Position numbers and translations under genes: made by a program. From the NCBI GenBank assembly GCA_005473895.2, contig SRJI02000011.1:1-64000 (forward strand): 64,000 nucleotides of DNA, read 5' to 3'. Below the pieces are notes generated by a model. It did no database searches. It was not told the origin of the DNA and saw nothing but the letters and a program-made list of their open reading frames with translations. Positions 1 to 8,866 of the stretch are shown piece by piece. How positions within the stretch are numbered: the stretch's first letter is position 1; each line of letters starts with the position of its first letter. The DNA is from Carideicomes alvinocaridis. GTDB lineage: Bacteria; Pseudomonadota; Alphaproteobacteria; Rhodobacterales; Rhodobacteraceae.

Positions 1-1197
1 CGGCCGGGGCGCGGCGCGCAGGAAGCGGCGGAGGCCCCGGCCCCCGCCCCCGGCGTGCCGACCCGCAAGGATGCCAGGCGCGAGGACCGCGACCAGGCGG
101 ACCGGCGCGACAGCTTCATCATCCACCGCTTCGAATCGATCATGTCCTGGGCCGAGAGCCTCAACCTCAACCGCATGGTCGATGACGACGACCAGGAGAA
201 CGCCGCCAAGGCCGCCGAGGACCAGGATCACATCGTCCTCAGCCGGAACATGAAGCGGGCGGCGACGCGGCTGCGGCTCTCGCTCGACCTCTCGCCGCAG
301 GATGCCGAGCACGAGCGCCTCGCCGGACGCTTCACCTATCCCGAATGGAACCGTCGCAGCGGCGCGTACATGCCCGACCATGTTCGGGTGCTGGAGGCCG
401 AGGCGCTGCCCCGCGCCGACTACACGCCCGATGCCCGCCTCGTCGCCCGGGTCCGGCGGCAATTCGCGCCTCTGCACCCGCGCCGGGTCGTGCTGCCGCG
501 CCAGGTCGACGGCGAGGACCTCGACCTCGACGCGCTGGTGGCGTCGCGCACCGACATCGCCTGCGGCCGCGAGGGCAGCGACCGGGTGTGGCAGGCCGGG
601 CGGCCGATGGCGCGCGACCTGTCGGTGGCGCTGCTGCTGGATTGCTCGCGCTCGACCGAGGCGGCGATCGGCGACAACTCGGTGATCGAGGTCACCCGAG
701 AGGCGGTCTCGGCGCTGGCTTGCGGCATCGACACGGCCGGCGACCGGCTGGGCATCTGGGGGTTCTCCTCGCTGCGCCGCGACCGGGTCTTCCTGCACCG
801 CGCCAAGACGTTTGAAGAGCCGATGGGCGCCTCCGTCACCGCCCGCATCGGCGGGCTGACCCCCGGGCACTACACCCGGCTGGGCGCCGCGATCCGCCAT
901 GTCTCGGCCCAGCTGGTCGAGGAGGGCGCCACCCGCCGCCTGCTGCTGGTGCTGACCGACGGCAAGCCCAATGACCTCGACCATTACGAGGGCCAGCACG
1001 GGATCGAGGACAGCCGCATGGCGGTGCGCGAGGCCCGCGCCCTGGGTCAGGCGGTGCACGGGGTGATCGCCGACCAGGACGGCCAGGACTGGTTCGCCCG
1101 CATCTTTGGCCGGGCCGGTTTCACCCTGCTGCCGAACCCCGCCCGGTTGTCCCGCGCCCTGCCCGAGATCTATCACACCCTCACCATGGAGAGCTGA
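1..1197 (+). CDS. norD: Nitric oxide reductase activation protein NorD, 5' partial
   Basis: This VWA-domain protein is needed with the MoxR-type ATPase NorQ to assemble or activate the NorCB nitric oxide reductase. The reading frame is open to the left edge, so the N-terminus lies outside the window; the GTG at 55 is internal. The C-terminal VWA domain is clear: a MIDAS DxSxS motif (DCSRS at 640-654), then LTDGKPND near 952-975. Acidic and RRxDRR-rich stretches precede it, as in full-length NorD of roughly 630 residues. It is followed after 1 nt by two tiny membrane-protein genes and nnrU on the same strand, the 3' end of a nor operon. NorD is assigned from the family pattern and the nnrU/nirK neighbourhood; norCBQ are not visible. 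Confidence 0.9.
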   Translation, partial: RPGRGAQEAAEAPAPAPGVPTRKDARREDRDQADRRDSFIIHRFESIMSWAESLNLNRMVDDDDQENAAKAAEDQDHIVLSRNMKRAATRLRLSLDLSPQDAEHERLAGRFTYPEWNRRSGAYMPDHVRVLEAEALPRADYTPDARLVARVRRQFAPLHPRRVVLPRQVDGEDLDLDALVASRTDIACGREGSDRVWQAGRPMARDLSVALLLDCSRSTEAAIGDNSVIEVTREAVSALACGIDTAGDRLGIWGFSSLRRDRVFLHRAKTFEEPMGASVTARIGGLTPGHYTRLGAAIRHVSAQLVEEGATRRLLLVLTDGKPNDLDHYEGQHGIEDSRMAVREARALGQAVHGVIADQDGQDWFARIFGRAGFTLLPNPARLSRALPEIYHTLTMES

Positions 1198-1198
1198 C

Positions 1199-1372
1199 AT
1201 GAAACGCATCCTCGTCCTTCTCGCCACACTCCCGGCCCCGGCCCTTGCCGCCGGGTTCGAGCGGCCGATCCCGCAACCCCAGACCGAGAGCGCCGAGATC
1301 TGGTTTCTCGTGGCCTCGATCGCGCTGATCGCCTCGCTCGTCGCGGTACAGATGCTGGTGAGCCGGCGATGA
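1199..1372 (+). CDS. Small single-span membrane protein of the nor cluster
   Basis: This 57-residue protein has an N-terminal signal-like segment (about residues 1-18, ending ALA-A), a short Pro/Gln-rich linker, and one hydrophobic helix at about residues 34-53 that ends in SRR. ATG 1199 lies 1 nt after the norD stop, and its stop overlaps the next gene in an ATGA arrangement, so translation is probably coupled through the cluster. I do not recognise a named family. By position it could be a small accessory subunit or assembly factor for NO reductase, comparable in place but not obviously in sequence to NorF. Reality of the gene is supported by the tight packing and clean hydrophobic pattern; function is unknown. 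Confidence 0.65.
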   Translation: MKRILVLLATLPAPALAAGFERPIPQPQTESAEIWFLVASIALIASLVAVQMLVSRR

Positions 1373-1587
1373 GACCGGCACCACGGCTCCTTGCCGCGCT
1401 CTATCCCTTCGGGACGGGCGCCATGGGGGTGAACCTGTACTTCGCCTCGCTGATCGGGTCGTGGCTGGGCTGGCCGGTGCTCACGCCGTGGCAGGCGGCG
1501 GCCGGCGGGCTGGTGATCGGCCTGCCCGCCACCTGGGCCTTTGCCTGCCACATCACCCGGCTGATGCGGAAGGCCGAGGGCGAATGA
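1369..1587 (+). CDS. Small two-span membrane protein of the nor cluster
   Basis: A 72-residue protein with two predicted membrane segments (about residues 15-35 and 43-62) and a short basic C-terminus (RLMRKAEGE). It starts at ATG 1369 in a 4-nt ATGA overlap with the preceding gene and ends in another ATGA overlap with nnrU at 1584. Three consecutive coupled starts argue that it belongs to the norD-nnrU transcription unit. No catalytic motif is visible and I cannot name it. Its size and two-helix topology resemble NorF of Paracoccus nor operons, but I would not assert homology without an alignment. Confidence 0.65.
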   Translation: MRPAPRLLAALYPFGTGAMGVNLYFASLIGSWLGWPVLTPWQAAAGGLVIGLPATWAFACHITRLMRKAEGE

Positions 1588-2273
1588 CCGGCTGGACGGA
1601 ATACGCGCTTGCGCTCGTGCTGTTCATGGGGAGCCATTTCCTGCCGCGGCTCGGCGGGCTGCGCGAAGTCCTGATCGCGCGGCTCGGGCGGTCGGTCTAT
1701 TTCTCCGCCTACGGGCTTCTGTCGCTGGCGCTGCTGGTCTGGGTGATCGTCGCCGCCGGCCGGGCGCCCTATCTCGAGCTCTGGCCGCAGCTGCCCTGGA
1801 TGCGCTGGCTGCCCAACCTCGCCATGCCGCTGGCCGCGATTTTGGTCACCTGCGGGGCGGGATTGCCCAACCCCTTCACCCTCGGCGGGGGGCGGACCCG
1901 TTTCGACCCCGCCGCGCCGGGCTTCGCCGCGGTATCGCGGCATCCGCTGTTCCTGGCCCTGGCGCTCTGGGCCGGGACGCACCTGGTGGTGAACGGCGAT
2001 CTCGCCCATGTCATCCTGTTCGGCAGCTTCGCCGGCATGGCGCTCGCCGCGATCCCCGCCTTCGACGCCCGCGCGCGGCGGAGCCTCGGGGCGGAGGCGC
2101 CTGCCTTCTTCGACGCCACCGCGATCTTCTCCCTCGCCCCCCTCGCCCGCCGCGACTGGCGCCGGGCCAACCTGCGCGGCGTCGGCCTGCGCGCCGGTCT
2201 CGGGCTAGGCCTGTGGTTCGCGGCGCTCCACCTCCATGCCCTCGTGATCGGCGTGTCGCCCTTCCCGGTCTGA
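1584..2273 (+). CDS. nnrU: NnrU family membrane protein
   Basis: This 229-residue polytopic protein has about five or six hydrophobic segments and belongs to the NnrU family, which accompanies nitrite and NO reductase genes in denitrifying alphaproteobacteria. NnrU has been linked genetically to expression or activity of NO-related enzymes; its biochemical role is not settled. Visible family features are GSHFLPR near the N-terminus, the central NPF(T)LGGG and SRHPLF segments, and GTHLVVNGD. ATG 1584 was chosen because it forms an ATGA overlap with the upstream small gene; an in-frame upstream extension to 1461 would overlap that gene almost completely. It is the last gene before the convergent nirK. 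Confidence 0.85.
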   Translation: MTGWTEYALALVLFMGSHFLPRLGGLREVLIARLGRSVYFSAYGLLSLALLVWVIVAAGRAPYLELWPQLPWMRWLPNLAMPLAAILVTCGAGLPNPFTLGGGRTRFDPAAPGFAAVSRHPLFLALALWAGTHLVVNGDLAHVILFGSFAGMALAAIPAFDARARRSLGAEAPAFFDATAIFSLAPLARRDWRRANLRGVGLRAGLGLGLWFAALHLHALVIGVSPFPV

Positions 2274-2614
2274 CGCGCGGGAAGGCGAGGGAAAAGTGGC
2301 CTGAACGCTCGCGTCGGGTCCAAGCCGATACGAGCCTCGGGTGCGCCCGTTCCTCCTACCTTCTATTCCCCCGAGAGCAACCGGACAGGTCGGCCGCCTC
2401 GAGCGACGCGACCATGGGACCAAGCCGACCCGCCGGCATGAAGGTGACGTCCAGCGCTGCGCAGGGAGTGGGTTGGCGTGACCATCTCAACCAGGGCTCC
2501 CGAAGCAACGCTCCGCGGCTCCCCATCGAAAGAAGCCCCGCCCCGACCATCCCCCACGAAAAACGGGCGACCGATCCTCATCGGCCGCCCGTCCCTCCAA
2601 TCTACAGGGCCCCT
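2274..2614. other. Convergent intergenic region nnrU/nirK
   Basis: This stretch of 341 nt lies between two genes that face each other. It contains the nirK terminator at 2559-2592. I see no convincing coding frame, tRNA or repeat in the remainder; the short frames here use atypical codons and have no ribosome binding sites. Confidence 0.6.
2559..2592 (-). terminator. Rho-independent terminator of nirK
   Basis: The arms ACGGGCG and CGCCCGT (7 bp), one mismatch, then CCGAT/ATCGG (5 bp) close a 4-nt CCTC loop. On the minus strand the stem runs straight into TTTTT (plus-strand A run at 2559-2563). It lies 23 nt past the nirK stop. Confidence 0.8.
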
Positions 2615-3763
2615 CTACGGAAGGGCAGTCCGGCCCTCGTAGGCGGCGTTGTATTCCACCGGCGCCTGAACCTGTTCCATCAGGTCGTTGTTCCAGTCGC
2701 CCTCGACCACCACGTGGGCCGTCGCGCCGAGGTTAACCGCCTCGATCAGGTTGTGGTTCACGTAGGCATAGACCCCGGGCTGCCGGAACTCGTAGAGCGC
2801 CGCCCCGGCCGAGCCGCCGCGGATGAACCAGGTCTCCAGGTCGCGTTCCGGCGGGTTGCTGAACTTGCCCGTCTCCCAGACGAGGTCGCCGTGGCCGCCG
2901 ATCAGGTGCGGACGGGTGTCGCGGTTGGCCTGGCTGTGCACGAAGAGCACCTTCTCGCCCTGCGCCGCGTGCAGCGCGTTGTCGCCGGTCAGCGACCCGA
3001 CCTTGCCGTTGAACACGACGTGGCTGGGGATCAGCCCGTTCATCACCTCGAGCGTGTCGGGATAGCTTTCGCCCACATCCTCGAACCGCTTGTAGTCGCC
3101 GTTTTCGTCCTTCGGAATGTAGAAGTCGTTTTCGCCGATGTAGAACACCCGGTCATAGCGCACCGGCCGGCCCTCGTGGTCCTTCAGACCGTCCCGCGGC
3201 AGGACCATGATGGCGCCGGACATGCCGCTGACGACGTGCCAGGGGATCATGGGGCCGCCGGGGGCGCAGTGATAGACGAAGGTGCCCGCCCGCGTGGCCT
3301 TGAACCGCAGGACGGTCTTTTCGCCCGGGTTCACCAGCGTCAGCGACCCGCCGCCCAGCGCGCCGGTGGCCGCGTGGAAGTCGATATTGTGCTGCATCAG
3401 GTTCTCGGGCGAATTGTAGAGCGTCAGTTCCACGTAATCGCCTTCATGCACCACCATGAGCGGCCCGGGGATCGACCCGTTGAAGGTCATCGCCTGGAGA
3501 TAGGCGCCGTCCTCGACCTCGACCTCCTTCTCGACGATCTGCATCTCGAACTCGACGATCCGCGGTTCGGCCGGGGCCTGCTGCTCGTGCTCGTGGACCA
3601 TCGGCGGACGGACCAGGCGGCGCTTGATGCGCGTGAGGCTGGAGAGGTCCGCCGGCGGCGCCATCGAGGTGTCCATGATCTCTTCCGCCTCGGCGGCCTT
3701 GGCAAGAACGGGCAGCGCCGCAACGCCGGCGGCTCCCATCAACGCAGCTCTTCTCGTCAGCAT
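2615..3763 (-). CDS. nirK: Copper-containing nitrite reductase NirK
   Basis: This periplasmic enzyme reduces nitrite to nitric oxide, the committed step of denitrification. The 382-residue precursor has a Tat-like signal ([10 protein letters not shown], then a hydrophobic stretch to about residue 25) and two cupredoxin domains. Type 1 copper ligands read as His125, Cys166, His176 and Met181. Type 2 ligands are His130, His165 and His337. The catalytic pair is Asp128 and His286, with the 51-residue spacing of His286 to His337 typical of the family. It looks like class I NirK, very close to the Rhodobacter sphaeroides type. A purine-rich ribosome site (AAAGGAAAAGGAC) precedes ATG. It sits next to norD/nnrU, so NO made here can be removed by the nor system. 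An NnrR/FNR-type site lies upstream. Confidence 0.97.
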   Translation of the reverse strand: MLTRRAALMGAAGVAALPVLAKAAEAEEIMDTSMAPPADLSSLTRIKRRLVRPPMVHEHEQQAPAEPRIVEFEMQIVEKEVEVEDGAYLQAMTFNGSIPGPLMVVHEGDYVELTLYNSPENLMQHNIDFHAATGALGGGSLTLVNPGEKTVLRFKATRAGTFVYHCAPGGPMIPWHVVSGMSGAIMVLPRDGLKDHEGRPVRYDRVFYIGENDFYIPKDENGDYKRFEDVGESYPDTLEVMNGLIPSHVVFNGKVGSLTGDNALHAAQGEKVLFVHSQANRDTRPHLIGGHGDLVWETGKFSNPPERDLETWFIRGGSAGAALYEFRQPGVYAYVNHNLIEAVNLGATAHVVVEGDWNNDLMEQVQAPVEYNAAYEGRTALP

Positions 3764-3800
3764 GTCCTTTTCCTTTCCGGTATGAATGCTGTTTGAGAGA

Positions 3801-3842
3801 AGGATATGCGCCGCGGGGGTCTGCTACTTTGCGCTACTGCAA
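3801..3842 (-). promoter_or_regulatory. NnrR/FNR-type site and -10 element upstream of nirK
   Basis: TTGCGCTACTGCAA at 3829-3842 matches the TTG-N8-CAA core of CRP/FNR-family sites and has TTGC/GCAA symmetric ends. The centre (3835.5) is 72 nt upstream of the nirK ATG. A TATCCT hexamer on the minus strand (3801-3806) would place the transcript start near 3794, about 41.5 nt from the centre, which is class II activator geometry. In nirK promoters of related bacteria this place is used by NnrR (NO-responsive) or FnrL; which one acts here is inference. Confidence 0.75.
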
Positions 3843-4040
3843 ACAGCGGAGAGAATTGGCGTTCGGCCGCGCCGGATGGCCCCTGGAACACGCGACCTGC
3901 GCGACGCCTCCCCTCCACGCCCGAAAGCGTCCGGAGCGCGTCGCAGGATCCGGCGCGGGCGTCGCTCCCGTCTGTTCCGGCCGCAACCGGGCGCGCTACG
4001 GTCGGGCGGCAGACCCCAGGCATTCCGAAGAAGACCACCG

Positions 4041-6080
4041 ATGACCCAAGACCCCCTGCTGCAGCCCTACCAGCTCAGGCACCTGACGCTGAAGAACCGG
4101 CTGATGATCTCCAGCCACGAGCCGGCCTATCCCGAAGACGGCATGCCCAAGGACCGTTACCGCGCCTACCACGTGGAGCGGGCGCGCGCGGGCGTCGGCC
4201 TGACCATGACCGCGGGCTCGGCCAGCGTGTCGCGCGACAGCCCGCCGGTCTTCAACAACATCCTCGCCTGGAAGGACGAGGTGACGGGCTGGATGAAGCA
4301 GCTGACGGACGAATGCCACGACCATGGCTGCGCGGTGATGATCCAGCTCACCCATCTCGGCCGCCGCACCCGCTGGGACAAGGGCGACTGGCTGCCCGTC
4401 ATCTCGGCCGGGCACGAGCGCGAACCGGCGCACCGGGCCTTCCCGAAGATGGCCGAGGACTGGGACATCGCCCGCATCATCGAGGATTACGCGCTGGCCG
4501 CGGAACGGATGCAGGCGGCCGGGCTCGACGGGATCGAGCTGGAGGCCTACGGCCACCTGATGGAGCAGTTCGTCTCGCCGCTGACCAATGCACTGGACGG
4601 GCCCCATGGCCGCGACAGCCTCGACACCCGCATGCGCTTCATGATGGACACGCTGGCCGCGATCCGCGCCCGGGTCGGCCCCGATTTCATCGTCGGCGTG
4701 CGCTACGCAGGTGACGAATGCCAGGCGGGCGGCATCGACAAGGCGGAGGGGATGGCCATCTCGCGCCGGCTGAAGGATAGCGGGCTGGTCGATTTCCTCA
4801 ACGTGGTGCGCGGCCATATCGACACCGATCCGGGGCTGACGGACCTGATCCCGGTGCAGGGGATGCGCTCGGCCCCGCATCTCGATTTCGCGGGCGAGAT
4901 CCGGGCCGAGACGCAGTTCCCGACCTTCCACGCCGCCAAGATCCAGGACGTGGCCACCGCCCGCCATGCCATCGCCAGCGGCAAGCTGGACCTCGTGGGC
5001 ATGACCCGCGCGCATATGGCCGACCCGCATATCGTTGCCAAGATCATGCGCGGCGAAGAGGATCGCATCCGCCCCTGCGTCGGCGCGAATTACTGCCTCG
5101 ACCGCATCTACCAGGGCGGCATGGCGCTGTGCCTGCACAACCCCTCCACCGGCCGCGAGCTGGAGCAGCCGCACGAGATCGCCCCGGCCGCAACCCCCGG
5201 CCGCGTCGTGGTGATCGGCGCCGGCCCCGCCGGGCTGGAGGCCGCGCGGGTGGCCGCCGCACGGGGCCACGCGGTGACGGTTCACGAGGCGGCGGGCCAT
5301 CCCGGCGGCCAGGTCCGGCTGACCGCCCGCAGCGAGCGGCGGCGCGAGATGATGCAGCTCATCGACTGGCGCGTGGCGGAATGCGAACGCGCGGGCGTGC
5401 GCTTCCACTTCAACAGCTTCGCGGGCGAGGAGGAGGCGCTGGCCGACACTCCCGACACGGTGATCATCGCCACCGGCGGCCTGCCCCATACCGAGGTGCT
5501 GGCCGAGGGTGACGGGCTGGTCGTCTCGGCCTGGGACATCCTGTCGGGCGATGCCGCGCCGGGGCAGAACGTGCTGATCTACGACGACGCGGGCGATTAC
5601 CCGGCCCTGCAGGCGGCCGAGGCCATCGCCGCCACCGGCGCGCGGGTGGAGGTGGTGACCCGCGACCGTACCATCGTGCCCGAGGTCATGGCGATGTCGC
5701 TCACCCCCTCGCTGCGGCTGCTGCAGGCGCTGGACGTGACCTTCACCCCCACCTGGCGGCTGGACGCCGTGCGCCGGGACGGCAACGGGCTGCTGGCGAC
5801 ACTCGGCAGCGACTATGGCCAGGTGACCCGCGAGCGCCAGGTCGACCAGGTGGTGGTGAACCACGGCACGCTGCCGCTCGACGATCTCTATTTCGACCTG
5901 CGGCCCGGCTCGTCCAACCAGGGCGAGGTGGATTACGAGGCGATGATCGCGGGAGAGCCGCAGCAGGTTTCCCGCAATCCCGGCGGGCGCTACCGGCTCT
6001 ACCGGATCGGCGACGCGGTGGCGGCGCGCAACACCCATGCCGCGATCTACGACGCGCTGCGGCTGGTGCGGACGCTCTGA
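4041..6080 (+). CDS. TMADH-like FMN/Fe-S/FAD oxidoreductase, probable N-demethylase
   Basis: The 679-residue protein combines an old-yellow-enzyme TIM barrel (about residues 1-340), an iron-sulfur loop, and an FAD/NAD(P)-type domain starting with GAGPAGLEA near residue 392. This is the layout of trimethylamine dehydrogenase and 2,4-dienoyl-CoA reductase. The N-terminal sequence and size resemble the demethylases for dimethylglycine (DgcA) or N-methylproline/stachydrine (StcD/HpbA), so oxidative removal of an N-methyl group from an osmolyte-derived amine is the best guess. The cluster loop reads C346-x2-A349-x2-C352-x11-C364: the second of the four TMADH cysteines is alanine. ATG 4041 was chosen because the barrel begins there; the upstream extension is nirK promoter DNA. 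Substrate is uncertain. Confidence 0.82.
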   Translation: MTQDPLLQPYQLRHLTLKNRLMISSHEPAYPEDGMPKDRYRAYHVERARAGVGLTMTAGSASVSRDSPPVFNNILAWKDEVTGWMKQLTDECHDHGCAVMIQLTHLGRRTRWDKGDWLPVISAGHEREPAHRAFPKMAEDWDIARIIEDYALAAERMQAAGLDGIELEAYGHLMEQFVSPLTNALDGPHGRDSLDTRMRFMMDTLAAIRARVGPDFIVGVRYAGDECQAGGIDKAEGMAISRRLKDSGLVDFLNVVRGHIDTDPGLTDLIPVQGMRSAPHLDFAGEIRAETQFPTFHAAKIQDVATARHAIASGKLDLVGMTRAHMADPHIVAKIMRGEEDRIRPCVGANYCLDRIYQGGMALCLHNPSTGRELEQPHEIAPAATPGRVVVIGAGPAGLEAARVAAARGHAVTVHEAAGHPGGQVRLTARSERRREMMQLIDWRVAECERAGVRFHFNSFAGEEEALADTPDTVIIATGGLPHTEVLAEGDGLVVSAWDILSGDAAPGQNVLIYDDAGDYPALQAAEAIAATGARVEVVTRDRTIVPEVMAMSLTPSLRLLQALDVTFTPTWRLDAVRRDGNGLLATLGSDYGQVTRERQVDQVVVNHGTLPLDDLYFDLRPGSSNQGEVDYEAMIAGEPQQVSRNPGGRYRLYRIGDAVAARNTHAAIYDALRLVRTL

Positions 6081-6342
6081 GGGCTGGCCCGATGCGCGGC
6101 GGGGGCGGGACGCTGCTTGTCCCCGCGCACCTTGCCGAGACCACGCGTAGCGGGCCAGTAGATTCCGCTCCAATGGAGGGGGCGGCTCCGCCCTGCTTTC
6201 ACGGGCCCGCAGCGTAGCCGGCGAATGGAATCGCGTCCTCGCCGGGAAAGCTTCGCCGTCAGTCGTGAGCCCCGGCTGATGGCGTCTACCGCCCTTCGGC
6301 TTCCGCACCCCCGCCTTCCCTCAAGCCGACCCGCGCGCGCCG

Positions 6343-8388
6343 TCACACCCCCGCCGCACCGCTCCCGCCGGCGGCGGCGCCATGCCGCCTGCCGCGCAGC
6401 CAGTTCAGGCCGAGGAGGACCAGCAGCACCGCCGCGCCTCCCGCCTCGATCACGTGATCAGGGTGGAAGACGGCGATGGTGGCCGGCACGGTCACGATGC
6501 GCGACACCCAGTCCATGGGCGCGAAGAGCCACCCCTCGATCGCCGCTGCGAAGGCGACCAGCGCCAGGATCGCGATCAGCCCGGTCCAGATCACCACCGG
6601 CAGGGGCCCGCCGAGGATCATCTCGGGATTGTAGACCATGAAGAGCGGGATCAGGTAGAGCCCCTTGGCGAACTTCCACGCCTGAAAGCTCGTCTCCATC
6701 GGCTTGGCATTGGCGATGGCCGCCCCGGCAAAGGCCGCCAGCGCCACGGGTGGCGTCACGTTGCTGTCCTGCGAATACCAGAACACCACAAGGTGCGCGA
6801 TCAGCAGCGGGATGCCGAATTCCTGCGACAGGGCCGGCCCCACCAGCACGATCAGCACGATGTAGGAGGCAGTCACCGGCAGCCCCATCCCGAGGATCAG
6901 GCTGGCGATCAGCACCAGCACCAGCGCGGCGACGAGGTTGCCGTCCGACAGCGCCACCATCATGGACGAGAACTTGAGCCCCAGCCCGGTCAGCCCGACC
7001 ACGCCGACGATGATGCCCGCGACCGCGCAGGCCATCGACACCGCGACCGCGTTGCGCGCCCCGAGCGACAGGGCCTGCACCAGCAGGGTCAGCCCGCTCC
7101 GGACCGCATCGGCCAGGCGCGCGCCGGTCAGCGGCTTGCCCCGGCGCGGGTCGAGCACGATCATCTCGACCCCGGCGCGCAGCACGGCCACCCCGATCAC
7201 CGACAGGATCGCCCAGAACCCGACGCGCATGGGCGACAGGTTGTTGGCCAGCAGCCAGATCAGCAGGAAGAGCGGCAGGATGAACTGCCAGCCCGCGGCC
7301 AGCACCGCCTTCACCTTGGGCAGCTCGGCCTGGGGCATGCCCTTCATCCCTGCCTTCATGGCGACGATGTGGACATACAGGTATACCGTCCCGAGATAGA
7401 GGAAGGCGGGAAAGATCGAGATCAGGACGATGTCGATATAGGGGATGCGGGTATATTCCGAGATCAGGAAGGCCCCCGCCCCCATCAGCGGCGGCGTGAT
7501 CTGCCCCCCGGTGGAGGCCGCGGCCTCGATCCCGCCGGCCTGGGCGGGGCGGTAGCCCAGCTTCTTCATCAGCGGAATGGTGAAGGCGCCGGTGGTCACC
7601 ACGTTGGCCAGCGCCGAGCCCGAGATGGAGCCCATGCCGGCCGAGGCCAGCACCGCCGCCTTGGCGGGCCCGCCGGGCTTGCGCCCCGTGGCGGCATAGG
7701 CCAGGTCGATGAAGAAACGGCCCGCCCCGGTCACTTCGAGGAAGGCGCCGAACAGCACGAAGACGAAGATGTAGGTCGCGGCCACCCCCAGCGGCAGGCC
7801 GAAGATCCCCTCCTGCCCGAGGTAGAGCTGCCCCACCAGCCGGTCGAGGCTGTTGCCCCGGTGGGACAGGATGCCGGGCAGCCATTCGCCCAGCCACGGC
7901 AGCGCCCCGCGCGGGCCGGCAAAGGCATAGAGGATGGCGACGATGCCGATCAACGTCATCCCCAGGCCGATGGCCCGGCGGCTGGCCTCCAGCACCGTGA
8001 CGGTGGTGAGGATCCCCATCCAGATGTCGGTCTCGCTCCAGAAGCCCGCGCGGGAAAAGATCGCGTCGAGGTTCCAGACGATGTAGCCGCCGCTGGCGAT
8101 GGCTGCGACGAGAAAGGCCAGGTCGATGACCCAGCCCACCACGCCCCGCTTGCGCCGCGTGCCGAAGACCGGGAAGGCGAGAAAGGCCAGCACCATGATG
8201 AAGGCCAGGTGGATGGAGCGCTGGTAGAACAGGCCCAGCGGCTCGATCCCGGCGGCGTACATCTGGAACAGCGACAGCGCCACGCCGATCACGGTGATGG
8301 CGATCGCGACCGGTCGGAAATGCCCGTGGCCGCCCTCCGGCTCCTGGTCGGACGCGCCCGGCGTTCCGGGGTTCGGGGTCAGGTCCAT
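6343..8388 (-). CDS. TRAP transporter fused permease, TAXI type
   Basis: This 681-residue inner-membrane protein joins the small DctQ-like and large DctM-like subunits of a TRAP transporter, as is usual in TAXI systems (TRAP transporters with a TAXI-family solute-binding protein). Many hydrophobic helices are visible. The DctM-like part has the typical SGSALANVVTTGAFTIP and GQITPPLMGAGAF segments near the middle and LGMGLPVTASYIV further on. It takes up organic acids, often glutamate or C4 compounds, using the sodium or proton gradient, with the binding protein encoded upstream at 8863-9822. The start lies 7 nt after the DUF1850 gene stop, so the three genes form one operon read leftwards. 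The substrate cannot be told from sequence. Confidence 0.93.
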   Translation of the reverse strand: MDLTPNPGTPGASDQEPEGGHGHFRPVAIAITVIGVALSLFQMYAAGIEPLGLFYQRSIHLAFIMVLAFLAFPVFGTRRKRGVVGWVIDLAFLVAAIASGGYIVWNLDAIFSRAGFWSETDIWMGILTTVTVLEASRRAIGLGMTLIGIVAILYAFAGPRGALPWLGEWLPGILSHRGNSLDRLVGQLYLGQEGIFGLPLGVAATYIFVFVLFGAFLEVTGAGRFFIDLAYAATGRKPGGPAKAAVLASAGMGSISGSALANVVTTGAFTIPLMKKLGYRPAQAGGIEAAASTGGQITPPLMGAGAFLISEYTRIPYIDIVLISIFPAFLYLGTVYLYVHIVAMKAGMKGMPQAELPKVKAVLAAGWQFILPLFLLIWLLANNLSPMRVGFWAILSVIGVAVLRAGVEMIVLDPRRGKPLTGARLADAVRSGLTLLVQALSLGARNAVAVSMACAVAGIIVGVVGLTGLGLKFSSMMVALSDGNLVAALVLVLIASLILGMGLPVTASYIVLIVLVGPALSQEFGIPLLIAHLVVFWYSQDSNVTPPVALAAFAGAAIANAKPMETSFQAWKFAKGLYLIPLFMVYNPEMILGGPLPVVIWTGLIAILALVAFAAAIEGWLFAPMDWVSRIVTVPATIAVFHPDHVIEAGGAAVLLVLLGLNWLRGRRHGAAAGGSGAAGV

Positions 8389-8395
8389 CCGGTGT

Positions 8396-8866
8396 TCAAT
8401 CCTCGTGTATCAGGTGAAGCACGACGCGTTCTCCCGCCACCATTTGCGACAGCTTGTAGAGGTCGTCGCCGATGCGCAGCCTGTGATCCGTAGAGGGGCG
8501 GCCGACGCGCAGCGGCAGGCGGTCGCCCGCGATGCGTTCATCCATGTGCTCGATCCAGTAGCCGCCGCCCTCGGCGGACCGGAGCGTGCCCCGGCCCAGA
8601 ACCTCGCCCAGCCCGGCGGCAAAGTCGTGCAGGTAGCTTCGCACCAGGACCATGTGGCCGCCCGCGTTGACGAAGCAATCCGCCACGGCACCGCCGGTCA
8701 CCGAATGGTTCCACGACAGGCACCACTCGGTCCCCTCTTCCGCTTCGTGTTCGACCAGCGGCGCCCCGTCCGGCCCTTCCACCCGCAGGGTGTCGGCCGC
8801 GGCGGCGCCGCCCGTCATGAGAAGTAGGGCGGCCAGGATCGGCCGCCCCGGGAAGGCTGGGCTCAA
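8396..8866 (-). CDS. DUF1850 protein of the TAXI-TRAP operon
   Basis: A 156-residue protein with an N-terminal signal peptide (about residues 1-24, GGAAAADTL) and a small beta-rich exported domain. The pattern WCLSWNHSVTGGAV plus LHDFAAGLGE is typical of DUF1850 proteins, which are found almost only between the binding-protein and fused-permease genes of TAXI-type TRAP operons. Its exact job is unknown; a periplasmic helper of transport is likely. ATG 8866 overlaps the stop of the binding-protein gene by 4 nt (ATGA), so the two are translationally coupled. Confidence 0.85.
   Translation of the reverse strand: MSPAFPGRPILAALLLMTGGAAAADTLRVEGPDGAPLVEHEAEEGTEWCLSWNHSVTGGAVADCFVNAGGHMVLVRSYLHDFAAGLGEVLGRGTLRSAEGGGYWIEHMDERIAGDRLPLRVGRPSTDHRLRIGDDLYKLSQMVAGERVVLHLIHED

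Noticed and set aside
2213-3796. A 527-residue + strand frame over nirK
   Set aside because: It is antisense to nirK, whose copper ligands are unmistakable.
3996-6308. A 770-residue - strand frame over the TMADH-like gene
   Set aside because: It is antisense to a clear flavoprotein and has no ribosome site or domain.
6382-8493. A 703-residue + strand frame over the TRAP permease
   Set aside because: It is rich in His, Gln, Asp and Arg with no hydrophobic pattern; an antisense artefact.
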